A stretch of 64,000 nucleotides of DNA, taken from assembly GCA_030430535.1 (NCBI GenBank), contig JAUIKY010000004.1, forward strand, positions 1-64,000. The letters are read 5' to 3'. Below are positions 50,121-59,658 of this stretch, one piece after another; positions within the stretch are counted from its first letter, which is position 1; every line of letters starts with the position of its first letter. This stretch comes from Bacteroidia bacterium. GTDB lineage: Bacteria; Bacteroidota; Bacteroidia; Flavobacteriales; Flavobacteriaceae. The position numbers and the translations under genes are program-made. The notes under the pieces were generated by a model, which was not told where the DNA came from, did no database searches, and saw nothing but the letters and a program-made list of their open reading frames with translations.

Positions 50121-50537
50121 CTATTTCGATTCGACGTAAGCCTTAAAGTTATTGAGGATGGCTTGCCACCCGTCGCGTTGCATGTCAATAGGATTCATGT
50201 TTTCGGCTTCAAATACAACGGTTATTTTGGTTTTTCCGTTTTCATCCTTAAAATCGATGTTCACTGTTCTGCCGTCTTCAATGGTATAAACGATTTTTTT
50301 GAATTCTGAAATAGCGTTGTAAGTCGCCTCAAAATCGAAACCAAAACTGCCATCTTTGGCTTCCATTCTGGATTTCATTTTCCCGTTTACTTTTAAATCG
50401 ATTTCAGCTTTTGGGCAATGCCAGTCTTCTGAAGCAAAATTCCAATTAACAATGTGCTTGGGCTGATTGTAGTATGTCCAAACGACTTCAATCGGTCTAC
50501 CAATTGTGGTTCCAATAGTGATTTTTTCGTGTTGCAT
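50121..50537 (-). CDS. SRPBCC/AHSA1 family protein
   Basis: EKITIGTTIGRPIEVVWTYYNQPKHIVNWNFASEDWHCP, MQRDGWQAILNNFKAYVES; ATG at 50537 proposed. Confidence 0.85.
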   Translation of the reverse strand: MQHEKITIGTTIGRPIEVVWTYYNQPKHIVNWNFASEDWHCPKAEIDLKVNGKMKSRMEAKDGSFGFDFEATYNAISEFKKIVYTIEDGRTVNIDFKDENGKTKITVVFEAENMNPIDMQRDGWQAILNNFKAYVESK

Positions 50538-50754
50538 TTTCTTTTGAATTGAAATGAGTTTTATACCATTTTTAGTTTCTGAATTTTTACATATGCCACG
50601 AATACACGAATCATTAAAAGCGTGTTCGCAGATTTGTGGTAAAACCGACAATCAAAAGCTTTATGCCTTTCCGTCCTGATAGTTGTCAGGATTTTGAGAA
50701 TGGTAAAGCAAGAAGCAAGTCTGCCGTTTTTCGAGACTAAAAGATATAAAAAAA

Positions 50755-52311
50755 TTACATGCTCCCGACAGCTGCTTCGGCACAACGTTCGCCATCCATA
50801 GCCGCCGAAACAATACCCCCGGCATAGCCAGCACCTTCGCCACAGGGGTAAAGATTGATAATTTGTAGGTGCGCCAATTTTTCATTTCTCGGAATGGAAA
50901 CCGGCGATGAGGTTCGCGATTCTACCCCAACAATATTGGCTTCATGGGTGTAGTATCCTTTCATTTTTTTTCCGAAGGCATCAAAACCTTTTCGCAATCG
51001 GCTGCCAATCAATTTGGGCAAAAGCGAATGTAAAGGTGAGGAATTTAATCCCGGTTGATACGATGAATCGTTTAAGCTGTTTGATAGTTTGCCTTCCACA
51101 AAATCGGTGAGTCGTTGGGCGGGCGCGGTTTGGCTTTTTCCACCCGCGGTAAAGGCCAGTTTTTCTAAATCTTTTTGGTATTCCAAGCCTTTTAAAACGC
51201 CGAATTTTTCATATTTCGGCAAATCTTTATCCACGTTAATTTCAACCACAATGCCCGAATTGGCGTAAAGGTTGTTCCGTTTGGAGGGCGACATTCCGTT
51301 AACCACTACTTCGCCATTGGCGGTAGCTGCCGGCACGATAAATCCGCCCGGACACATACAGAAGGAATATACCCCACGATTGTTGACCTGCTGCACCAAG
51401 CTGTAGGATGCCGCGGGTAAAAGTTCGTGGCGCTCGCCCGAACAATGGTATTGAATGGCATCGATAATATGCTGCGGATGCTCCACCCGCACGCCCATGG
51501 CAAACGATTTGGCTTCCAGAGTCACTTCCTTTTCGTGAAGCATGTAAAAGATGTCGCGTGCCGAATGGCCCGTAGCTAAAATCACTTGGTTTACCGGAAA
51601 CTCATCGCCATTTTTTAAATGAATGGATTGAATTTTATTATCTCTTATTTTGAAGTCGGTAACACGGGTTTCAAAATGAATTTCGCCACCGTGTTTCAAA
51701 ATGGTTTCACGGATATTTTTTACCACTTTGGGCAGTTTGTTGGTGCCGATATGCGGGTGGGCATCCACCAAAATTTGGTCGGTGGCCCCATGATACACCA
51801 GATTTTCGAAAATACGGCGTACATCGCCCCGTTTTAAACTTCGGGTGTAGAGTTTGCCGTCGCTGTAGGTGCCCGCACCGCCCTCGCCAAAGCAATAATT
51901 GGAATCTTCGTTTACAACATGGTGTTGGTTAATGGCCCTTAAATCGCGGCGGCGGTCTTGCACGTTTTTACCGCGCTCCAATACAATGGGTTTAAACCCC
52001 AATTCGATACAGCGAAGTGCGGCGTACATGCCCGCGGGGCCAAAACCGATAATGTGAATAGGTTTGGCATTAGAAACGTCTTTGTAATCGAAATGGTATT
52101 CGGAGGTTTGCGGAACGTCCTCGTTGATAAAAACCGAAACTTTATAATTGAAAACAATATTGGGTTTTCGGGCGTCAATCGATTTTCGAAGCACTTTAAT
52201 ACCCGAAATATCAGCTTGTTCAATGGCTAATTTTTCTGCAGATTTTAATAAGAGAATGTTACTGATTTCTTCTTCCTTTAAACTAACCCGAAGCTGAATG
52301 TCTTTTATCAT
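50755..52311 (-). CDS. NAD(P)/FAD-dependent oxidoreductase (YtfP/FAD-dependent dehydrogenase type)
   Basis: IIGFGPAGMYAALRCIELGFKPIVLERG, CFGEGGAGTYSDGKLYTR, GVESRTSSPV, YPCGEGAGYAGGIVSAAMDG. Confidence 0.92.
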   Translation of the reverse strand: MIKDIQLRVSLKEEEISNILLLKSAEKLAIEQADISGIKVLRKSIDARKPNIVFNYKVSVFINEDVPQTSEYHFDYKDVSNAKPIHIIGFGPAGMYAALRCIELGFKPIVLERGKNVQDRRRDLRAINQHHVVNEDSNYCFGEGGAGTYSDGKLYTRSLKRGDVRRIFENLVYHGATDQILVDAHPHIGTNKLPKVVKNIRETILKHGGEIHFETRVTDFKIRDNKIQSIHLKNGDEFPVNQVILATGHSARDIFYMLHEKEVTLEAKSFAMGVRVEHPQHIIDAIQYHCSGERHELLPAASYSLVQQVNNRGVYSFCMCPGGFIVPAATANGEVVVNGMSPSKRNNLYANSGIVVEINVDKDLPKYEKFGVLKGLEYQKDLEKLAFTAGGKSQTAPAQRLTDFVEGKLSNSLNDSSYQPGLNSSPLHSLLPKLIGSRLRKGFDAFGKKMKGYYTHEANIVGVESRTSSPVSIPRNEKLAHLQIINLYPCGEGAGYAGGIVSAAMDGERCAEAAVGSM

Positions 52312-52447
52312 GTTGCAAAAGTACTTGAATTTTTTCATTCGGAAATTCACAAAAACTGAATAAAAAAATCATGGACTAACGAAGGGGTTACTGATGTGGA
52401 ACTAAATTTTGCAATTTTTATTATCTATAAACCTTCTGCATACTGAC

Positions 52448-52525
52448 TGTCATTTCGAGCATAGTGAGAAATCTCATCACGCATCAAAATTATGAGATTC
52501 CTCTTCGTGCCTCATCGGAATGACA
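52448..52525. repeat. palindromic dispersed-repeat-like element (TGTCATTTCGAGC...GGAATGACA)
   Basis: Terminal TGTCAT/ATGACA and interior AATCTCAT (52470-52477)/ATGAGATT (52492-52499). Confidence 0.6.
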
Positions 52526-52608
52526 ACTCAACTTCATAAATAATTTTGTGCTTTGTTTAAAACTATGCGTTTCTAATACTTAGTGATTTATTTAATGAGG
52601 CCAAAACA

Positions 52609-52630
52609 ACACTTCGACTGCGCTCAGTGT
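52609..52630. repeat. short palindrome ACACT-TCGACTGCGCTC-AGTGT overlapping the 3' end of the PmoA-family gene
   Basis: ACACT (52609-52613)/AGTGT (52626-52630). Confidence 0.5.
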
Positions 52631-53586
52631 GACAATTCAGGTGACGAAGAATTTTTATATTCCTCATAAATAGAGGCAAGGTTTATGGCATTGGCGTTAC
52701 CGTTATGAACGATTAACCGATATTTTAAAACCGTGGGTTGTGTTTGGGAAAGTGGGACAGGTTCTGCCCCTGGAAACGGATACACGGCATTTTGCATGCT
52801 GCGTTTAGAGCGTAAAATCCAACGGTTAATAGGCTCGGGGTTTTCGGGGTGACATAAAATAGCTATTCCCGAAGGTGCTCCGTTGTTTTCCAATGAACCT
52901 GAAATATCCATCCAATTTCCAGCTTTTACGGGTAAGTTTTTGGGTTCAACTATCCCTGTTGAACTGGTAAATGTTACATCGTCAGGCAGTTTTATTCGGG
53001 GCGAAAATCCGCCGTAGCCCTTTTCGTTTTCCGAGCCGCCAATGCGTAAACTGTCTTCCAAAGCCAATAATGAAATAGCGATGTCAATTTCACGATAATT
53101 GGTCTTTTTCGGATACACCGTAATGGTCGTGGTTTCTTTTACAAATGGTTTTTGTTTGCCGTTTTCGTCCAGCCATAAATTCGATTTCCAAAACACCTCG
53201 GCTTGTATCGCTTTCGCGGAAGTGGTTTGCGGAAGGACTTTAACCGAGTTGACTTCCCATGAAAAACCCTTGATTTCCCAGCCATCGCCAATACGTTTGT
53301 TGCCAATGTACAATTGGTGCCAGGCCCAAAAAATACCACGGTGGTGCAGGTGGTCTTCGGGGAAATCTTCCGTTAAAACTTGGCCGTCCAAAGTATAAAG
53401 TGGATGGATATAATTCGCTCTTTTGAAGTTGTCGTTAAAGCTTTTTTCGGCGATTTGATATTTTAAAATACTATCGCTCCCTTCGGTAAAATAAGCGCCT
53501 TCAGAATTTATTTGAACATGTATTTCCGTTGAATTTGAGCAACCTAAAACGGTAAAAACGGATGTTAAAAGGAGGAGCCATTTCAT
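52624..53586 (-). CDS. PmoA family protein (DUF6807-like), lipoprotein
   Basis: TEDFPEDHLHHRGIFWAWHQLYIGNKRIGDGWE, GYGGFSPRI, ILCHPENPEPINRWILR; N-terminal lipobox VLGCSN. Confidence 0.85.
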   Translation of the reverse strand: MKWLLLLTSVFTVLGCSNSTEIHVQINSEGAYFTEGSDSILKYQIAEKSFNDNFKRANYIHPLYTLDGQVLTEDFPEDHLHHRGIFWAWHQLYIGNKRIGDGWEIKGFSWEVNSVKVLPQTTSAKAIQAEVFWKSNLWLDENGKQKPFVKETTTITVYPKKTNYREIDIAISLLALEDSLRIGGSENEKGYGGFSPRIKLPDDVTFTSSTGIVEPKNLPVKAGNWMDISGSLENNGAPSGIAILCHPENPEPINRWILRSKRSMQNAVYPFPGAEPVPLSQTQPTVLKYRLIVHNGNANAINLASIYEEYKNSSSPELSH

Positions 53587-54956
53587 TTTAAATGGGTTTT
53601 AAAAAAGTTATAAAGTACTTCTAAATCGGATGCCTTTTGTGGTATCGAATGCCCTTCGCCATAATCGACTAAGGTTGAAGTCGGCACGTTGAGGCTGTCC
53701 AGCTTGGTTTTAAAATGTTTGATTTGGTCTGAGTAATACGGTGCATCCGTAGTGTTGTAAAAAAATAGGGTAGGGGCTGTTTTTTGCGATTCCACCAAAT
53801 AACTCGCACCCATGCTTTCCCAGAGTTTTCGATTGTTTTTTAGGTCGCCCCATGCCCACGGACAACGCAGTTCCAAGTTTTTGTCGCCATCGTCCAAAGT
53901 ATTGTAAATTTGTGTGTAATCAAAAACGCCAGGGCCGAGGGCTGCTGCCTGAACATCGTCAGAAACCCCCAAATGAAAACCAGCGTTTTCAAATTCGGAA
54001 ACAGTTTTATCGCCAATAGCTAAAGAACCTGCCGTTGATCCACGCGAAAACCCGTAAATACCAATGTTGCCCGAAAGCCTAAGAGCATCACTTTTAGCAC
54101 GAAGCGTTCGGATGGCCGATTTCACTTTTTGAACCGCATCGGGGTTGGTTTGGTAAGATTTGTAAGTGTCGTTTTTTCCGCCGACGGGTTTGCCGCTGCC
54201 CCACGGCGCGTATTTCGGGTGGTCGGCAATGGCCCAGGCCATGCCGTGTGCCGGTGCGCCTTCCAAAAACGAGTCGTTAAACCCTGCAAAGGTGTACGGC
54301 AGAAAGGTGCGTTTGTTTTTATTGTCGTTGGTGAGTTGATTTTTGTCTTCATTAAAAGTGGCGTAGCTGTTACTGTATGAAAATGACAGCACTACGGGAA
54401 CTTTCTTTTTCGGGTTGGCCGGATAAATAATATCCATGTTTAGGGAGTCACCGATGTTATATTCTTTTAGGGTGTTGTACACCGTCGGGTCGTCCTTGAA
54501 ATAGGGCAGGTTTCTGGCGAGGCGGTAACCCTCAAAAAGCACGTACGATTGTAGCACCGAACAATCGTTTAATCCGCAAAACGACCCATTGGCAATGGAA
54601 TCGTTTATGGCGATAATCTCGTGGTTTATTTTGGTAGGAACGTTATTTGGATGGTTTTTATAATCGAGTTCCACAACCCGATAGCCTTGATTAAGTAGCC
54701 AATTGACATCTTGGTTGTTGCTGTTTTGTCCGATTCTTTCAAAAGATAAATTTTCAAGATACACTATGGTGAGTTGATTTCCTGAATCGTCTTTTATTGG
54801 GGTTTTGGATTCGGAGATTTTGTAGGGAACATTTTGGGCTGTTTTAGCGTTTTGCCATTCACCCTTTAAAACCGAACGGCACGAAGTAAAACAAAACACA
54901 AGGCACAACAGATAAATGCTGTTTTTTTGAAAACGAAAGAAAACTGTTTTTTGCAT
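53583..54956 (-). CDS. secreted alpha/beta hydrolase-fold lipoprotein
   Basis: FCFTSCRS lipobox; IGIYGFSRGSTAGSLAIG nucleophile elbow; DAPYYSDQIKHFK, GEGHSIP; ATGA overlap with PmoA-family gene. Confidence 0.82.
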   Translation of the reverse strand: MQKTVFFRFQKNSIYLLCLVFCFTSCRSVLKGEWQNAKTAQNVPYKISESKTPIKDDSGNQLTIVYLENLSFERIGQNSNNQDVNWLLNQGYRVVELDYKNHPNNVPTKINHEIIAINDSIANGSFCGLNDCSVLQSYVLFEGYRLARNLPYFKDDPTVYNTLKEYNIGDSLNMDIIYPANPKKKVPVVLSFSYSNSYATFNEDKNQLTNDNKNKRTFLPYTFAGFNDSFLEGAPAHGMAWAIADHPKYAPWGSGKPVGGKNDTYKSYQTNPDAVQKVKSAIRTLRAKSDALRLSGNIGIYGFSRGSTAGSLAIGDKTVSEFENAGFHLGVSDDVQAAALGPGVFDYTQIYNTLDDGDKNLELRCPWAWGDLKNNRKLWESMGASYLVESQKTAPTLFFYNTTDAPYYSDQIKHFKTKLDSLNVPTSTLVDYGEGHSIPQKASDLEVLYNFFKTHLK

Positions 54957-55098
54957 GTTGCAAAGCTAGTGAATATTGATGATGCTTTTTTGGGGGTATT
55001 TATAGGAACAACTTCATTTTATTTTCCAGAAGCTTCTGTTGGAAATTCCCCGAGCCCAAATTTATACTACCTTTGTGGATTAGCTAAGGTTTTTATTG

Positions 55099-55557
55099 CT
55101 ATAGTTTTTTTAATTTTATTTTCGGTTTGAATACGATTCCTTTGCAAGCGTTTAGATTTTCATTGAATTTACAATTTTCTTCTGCATTATATTTAGTTTT
55201 ATAGGTTTCGTATCCTTTTTTTGAAACCTCGAAATTTGCGTAACAATAAACAATTGGTAAGTCGATTGGTGTATGTATCCAATCAATTTTTGATCTTGCA
55301 CTAAGTTCAAAATTTCCATTAAGGTCAGTCTTAACTATCTGTGATTTGAATTGCTCATATTCATAATGTCCATATTCTTTGTTTTTTGTCTCATTTTCTT
55401 CAACTCGTGCGACTGTAGCGTTTTGAATTGGGTTACCATTTTGGTCAACTACTTGTCCAGTTATTTTGGGTTCATATATAACTTTTTCAGGACGAATAAA
55501 CATTCCTAGCAAAAATATCAGAACACAAATAATAATGATATCGCCTAATTTTTTCAT
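55099..55557 (-). CDS. carboxypeptidase-regulatory-like domain protein
   Basis: N-terminal TM; ITGQVVDQNGNPIQNATVARVEE ... VKTDLNGNFELSARS. Confidence 0.75.
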   Translation of the reverse strand: MKKLGDIIIICVLIFLLGMFIRPEKVIYEPKITGQVVDQNGNPIQNATVARVEENETKNKEYGHYEYEQFKSQIVKTDLNGNFELSARSKIDWIHTPIDLPIVYCYANFEVSKKGYETYKTKYNAEENCKFNENLNACKGIVFKPKIKLKKL

Positions 55558-55738
55558 AGTTTATAGCTAATTATTTTGGATATGAATATGAAACTGTTTT
55601 ATGACCATCGCTAAACGAAGTTAGTTGAAAAATTTTACAATTCAAATTAGTCAATCTAAAAACCGAATAGCAGGCAAGTACCAAACTTGAGGTTTAGCAC
55701 TTATCTGCTACTTTTGTCGGCTTCATCAGTGACGATAA

Positions 55739-56188
55739 TCAGGATTTTACTTGGTAATTTCCGGGCGTAAATTTAAAAGTCTTGACCAATTTGGTCCATG
55801 TGTTCAATTGGGAAATGGCTAAGGTTAAATGGCAGATTTCATCCCTATTGAAGAATTTAGTCAATGCGTTGAAAACCTCATCCGATATGGTTTCGTTTGC
55901 CGCAGTCAATAGCTCGGTAAATTTAAGCACCACTTTTTCTTTTTCGGTGAAAAATGGAGTTTCATTCCAAACGCTCACCGTTGCCATGCGCAATTCGGTT
56001 TCTCCAGTATGTTTTAGCTCTTTGTAGTGCATATCGATGCAGTAAGCACACTTGTTAATTTGTGCCACACGCAAACGCATAAGCTCTAAAAGTTGTAAAT
56101 CTAAGGTCGATTTGTTGATGTCATTTTCAATGGCCATTAGTTTTTCGACCATTCCTTTGGGAATCTGGTTGAATGGTATTCGTTCCAT
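55739..56188 (-). CDS. carboxymuconolactone decarboxylase (AhpD-like) family protein
   Basis: LRVAQINKCAYCIDMHYKELKHTGETE (CxxCxxxH). Confidence 0.93.
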   Translation of the reverse strand: MERIPFNQIPKGMVEKLMAIENDINKSTLDLQLLELMRLRVAQINKCAYCIDMHYKELKHTGETELRMATVSVWNETPFFTEKEKVVLKFTELLTAANETISDEVFNALTKFFNRDEICHLTLAISQLNTWTKLVKTFKFTPGNYQVKS

Positions 56189-56272
56189 AATTTTATTGTT
56201 TTAATAAGTTATGGAGCAAATTTATTGCGAACCCGAATCGTAAAAATTAAGATGTCTTAAGAAAGGAATTTT

Positions 56273-56838
56273 TTAACCTTTCCGTAGTTCACTTAAATAT
56301 TCGGGTGTGATTTCCAAATACGAGGCAATCATATATTGAGGGATCCTTTGGGCAAAATCTGGGTAATGCTGCAATAGGCTGGAGTACCGTTCTTTGCTCA
56401 TCATTTGCAGATAAATATTATTTCTGCGTTGAATGGCAATTAACATATTTTCGGTGATGATCCTAAAAAGCGTTCCAATTTGGGCATGGAAACGTAAAGG
56501 TTTTCCAGCTGCTCTTTGCTAATAGATAGCACTTGGGTGTCCTCCAAAGCTTGAATGGATAGCAGCGAAGACGTTTGGTTAATGAAGCTTTCCATATTTG
56601 TTACCCACCAATTTTCAAGGGCGAATTGGGTTATTTTTTCATTCCCTTTATGGTCAATATAAAAAGAGCGAACCAATCCGTTTAGAATAAAATAATTGTT
56701 CCTGCAAACCTGACCTGCCTTGAGAATGTATTGTTTTTTTCGATAGGTTTTTAGGGACAGATGATGGTAAAACTCATCAATTTCGGTGTCGGTAAACTTA
56801 ACATAGCGGTTAAAGTAGGCTTTGATTTGTTCCTTCAT
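56273..56838 (-). pseudogene. Crp/Fnr family regulator interrupted by a single frameshift at the 56465-56469 homopolymer
   Basis: Frame 1 gives MKEQIKAYFNRYVKFTDTEIDEF...KLERF; after a 1-nt shift the frame continues RIITENMLIAIQRRNNIYLQMMSKERYSSLLQHYPDFAQRIPQYMIASYLEITPEYLSELRKG*, restoring about 188 aa with the HTH. Confidence 0.85.
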
Positions 56839-56920
56839 GAAGGTTAATATTTTTGCCGTTTAAAGATACGGGCTTTTTACTTTTTTAAATTCGAGTTACT
56901 ATACGATGAAATCTTATTGA

Positions 56921-58906
56921 TCAATCCAAAAACCGAATTCTGCCTTTTCCACTTAATCCCATCAAATCTTGTAAATCGTAAAATTTTAAAACGCCGTACA
57001 GCACATTGGTGTACACATCTTTTTGTATTGGGGTTTCCAGAAAGTTGTAAAACGATTTTATAGATCGGTATATTTCGGTACGGTATATTCGGTTGTCGAG
57101 GTAGGCGGCGTGAATGGCCGTTGGGCCGTAAAGTCCGTTGGCGATAAGCTTGATGTTGTGATTTTTTAGTTTTTCATGTTGTTCAATAAAATCAAGTACC
57201 GTCATCACATCCACCACACGCTGCCCCAAAATGGGTTTGCCAATGTGCATGCTGGCCATGGCGTTGCGGTATTCCCGATTCCAATATTTGGAGTCGTTGA
57301 GGTGTGCTGGATCAGCCGTTTCGCCAAACCCTCGTAAATCGGGAACCACCAAAATATGGTTTTGATTGATGTTGTGGTCAATCAGCGCTTCGTTATTGAG
57401 TACATCAGTTTTTCCGCTTTCATTTAAATACAGAATGAGTTCGCTTTTTGGGTTCGCACTTTCGGGCATAAAAACCAAACAAGGCACGGGCATTTGTCCA
57501 TTTCTATTGATTTGAAATTTATGCAAATCGAATTTTCGATAGGCTTTGGAACCCGTTGTAAGGACTTCGATGTTTTCCTTTGGTAGCATATCAATGCCCA
57601 AAAGTTTCAATACTTGTGTTCGTATTTCTGCACTATCTTTTTTCAAAAAAGATGTTCTGTCGTTTTTCAATTTGTGGAATTGCTGTCTGTGGAATTCGGG
57701 AATGGAAATATTATCAGTATTGGAGGTAATGACCTGTCCCGTTTCAGTGCAATTTAGGTTTTCAATAGCGGTGGTACGGGTTTCGGTTTCCGTTATTGGG
57801 GTGTCATCGTCATAAAACCACGTTTTGAACCAAGTCGCCATTGCTTCGCGTTTGGGTTGGGGCATGCCGTGGCCTGCTTCCACCGAAACCATTTTTACGT
57901 TTTCAGGTTTGCCAAAAACGTTGTAAGCTTGCTCTAAATCCTTAAACGCTTGTGTGGCACCCCAAAAATCGACAAAATCGTATTTGCCTGCCATGATCAA
58001 TACGGGTTTGGGCCCCATCATCAATACAAAATCGGCGAGTTCCAAATGTTCGCGACCTTCATGCGGGACGTGCTGGCAGCCATCGGATGCTCCATAAACC
58101 TCTAAAACCTTTTGGCGTTTTGTGAAATAGCTACAAACGGTAGCGACTTTTATGCGGTCGTCCAAACCGAGCATATACGTGGTTTGTGTGCCGCCGCCCG
58201 AGCTGCCGTAAACGCCTATTCTGTTTTTGTCGATGTCTGTTCGGGTTTCCAAATAATCGATGGCACGGTGGTTGTCCCAAAATTCGTAAGCTGCCAAACT
58301 GGAACCCAAAAGATTGGCTCCGGCATTGAGTAAAGTATGTTCGGTGGTGGCGCCCCGGGTTAATGATAAGCTGTTTTGGTCAACAAACTGAATCCGTTCA
58401 CCTTGGCCTATGGGGTCGACCACCAGAACAGCGATGTTGTTCAGAGCCATTAAAGTGGCGGCTTTTGACAGCGGTGCTTTACCGCGAAGTCCGTGTCCGC
58501 AAAGATGAAGTGTTACAGGAAACGGGCCGTTGCCATCGGGAATGTAGAGATTGGCCGTAACATAACGCTTCGGAATACTCTCAAAAATAATGTTCTCCAC
58601 CCGAAAGCCTTCCAATTGTGTAACGCCCACTACCTTGGCGTTGAGTTTACTTTTTTCGGGAAAATCGCCAATGATGCTTTTGTAGCGTTCGATGGCTTTG
58701 TCCCTGTAATTTTTAAGGTTTTCTTTCGATTGCAGAGCTTCGGCAAATTCAGTGTCGCGTTGACTGTATTGCTGCTGTATATCTCGCAATAAAAAGTTGT
58801 TGTATGCCGTATCCATTCGCCACGACAGCGCATTGCCCGACTCTTGCGCCCATCCTTTTAAGCAGAAAAAAAGCATGGCAACACAGGCATATCGAAAAAG
58901 TTTCAT
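56921..58906 (-). CDS. secreted alpha/beta hydrolase (acetyl xylan esterase-like), two-domain
   Basis: Signal peptide; IGVYGSSGGGTQTTYMLGLDDRIKVA; PVTLHLCGHGLRGK; AGHGMPQPKREAMATW; second hydrolase-like half VPDLRGFGETAD. Confidence 0.85.
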   Translation of the reverse strand: MKLFRYACVAMLFFCLKGWAQESGNALSWRMDTAYNNFLLRDIQQQYSQRDTEFAEALQSKENLKNYRDKAIERYKSIIGDFPEKSKLNAKVVGVTQLEGFRVENIIFESIPKRYVTANLYIPDGNGPFPVTLHLCGHGLRGKAPLSKAATLMALNNIAVLVVDPIGQGERIQFVDQNSLSLTRGATTEHTLLNAGANLLGSSLAAYEFWDNHRAIDYLETRTDIDKNRIGVYGSSGGGTQTTYMLGLDDRIKVATVCSYFTKRQKVLEVYGASDGCQHVPHEGREHLELADFVLMMGPKPVLIMAGKYDFVDFWGATQAFKDLEQAYNVFGKPENVKMVSVEAGHGMPQPKREAMATWFKTWFYDDDTPITETETRTTAIENLNCTETGQVITSNTDNISIPEFHRQQFHKLKNDRTSFLKKDSAEIRTQVLKLLGIDMLPKENIEVLTTGSKAYRKFDLHKFQINRNGQMPVPCLVFMPESANPKSELILYLNESGKTDVLNNEALIDHNINQNHILVVPDLRGFGETADPAHLNDSKYWNREYRNAMASMHIGKPILGQRVVDVMTVLDFIEQHEKLKNHNIKLIANGLYGPTAIHAAYLDNRIYRTEIYRSIKSFYNFLETPIQKDVYTNVLYGVLKFYDLQDLMGLSGKGRIRFLD

Positions 58907-59153
58907 CTGTAAACGTTTTAAAAAAAGTGTTTACAAATTACATAAATAAAATGAGTGTAGGGAAGCAATCTTGTGTTTGTTGGAAAGAATACTTCGTCGT
59001 TCCCGATAGCTGTCGAGACTCCTCGTAATAGCGTTAACAGTTTTGTTATGGCTCGTTTCCGGAAATCCATGAGGATTTTCCACTGTAGAAATAAGATAAT
59101 AAATTCCAACTATTAGGAATTCAGTGGCAATGAGCTATAAAGGGGGCTGTTTT

Positions 59154-59612
59154 TTACTCCGTTATTTTTCTAAAATATAAATCCGATTTTTTGTTATCAG
59201 GCCCATAAATTTCCAAACTTAGTTTGAGTTCATTATTTTCCAATCCAATATTTAATTTGTATTTATTTGTATTCCAATTATTCATTTTGAAATGTCCAAA
59301 TTCATAAACCTGTTTCCCTTTCCAAAACAATTCAAATGAGCAATGACCATATTCGTTTTTAATTCCTTTTCGGTATTTTCCGTCTGCAAAGATTGTCTTT
59401 CCGCTATTTTGGTTCACAACCTTAAAATCAGATAAATTCAGAGTTGAGTCAACTTTTAATTCAAACGTGTTAAAGTCAAACAGTCTTGATGAAATTTGAG
59501 TCGTAAGACAATGTTCGTTTTTTACTTTTGCCGCATAGTTTTTAAAACCATAGAAGCTTAAAATTCCGATTATCAGAATTGAAATTAAAATCAGATTTTT
59601 CTTCTTTTGCAT
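59154..59612 (-). CDS. hypothetical protein with N-terminal TM/signal anchor
   Basis: MQKKKNLILISILIIGILSFYGF; ATG at 59612 preferred to ORF-track start that overlaps the DHFR gene. Confidence 0.65.
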   Translation of the reverse strand: MQKKKNLILISILIIGILSFYGFKNYAAKVKNEHCLTTQISSRLFDFNTFELKVDSTLNLSDFKVVNQNSGKTIFADGKYRKGIKNEYGHCSFELFWKGKQVYEFGHFKMNNWNTNKYKLNIGLENNELKLSLEIYGPDNKKSDLYFRKITE

Positions 59613-59658
59613 TGGGTTTCTCAAATTGCTTACAACAGAATACTGTTGTTGAGTAGGC

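Noticed and set aside
50671-50695. TCCTGATAGTTGTCAGGA hairpin
   Set aside because: Short imperfect hairpin without T tract; too weak to call terminator or element separately.
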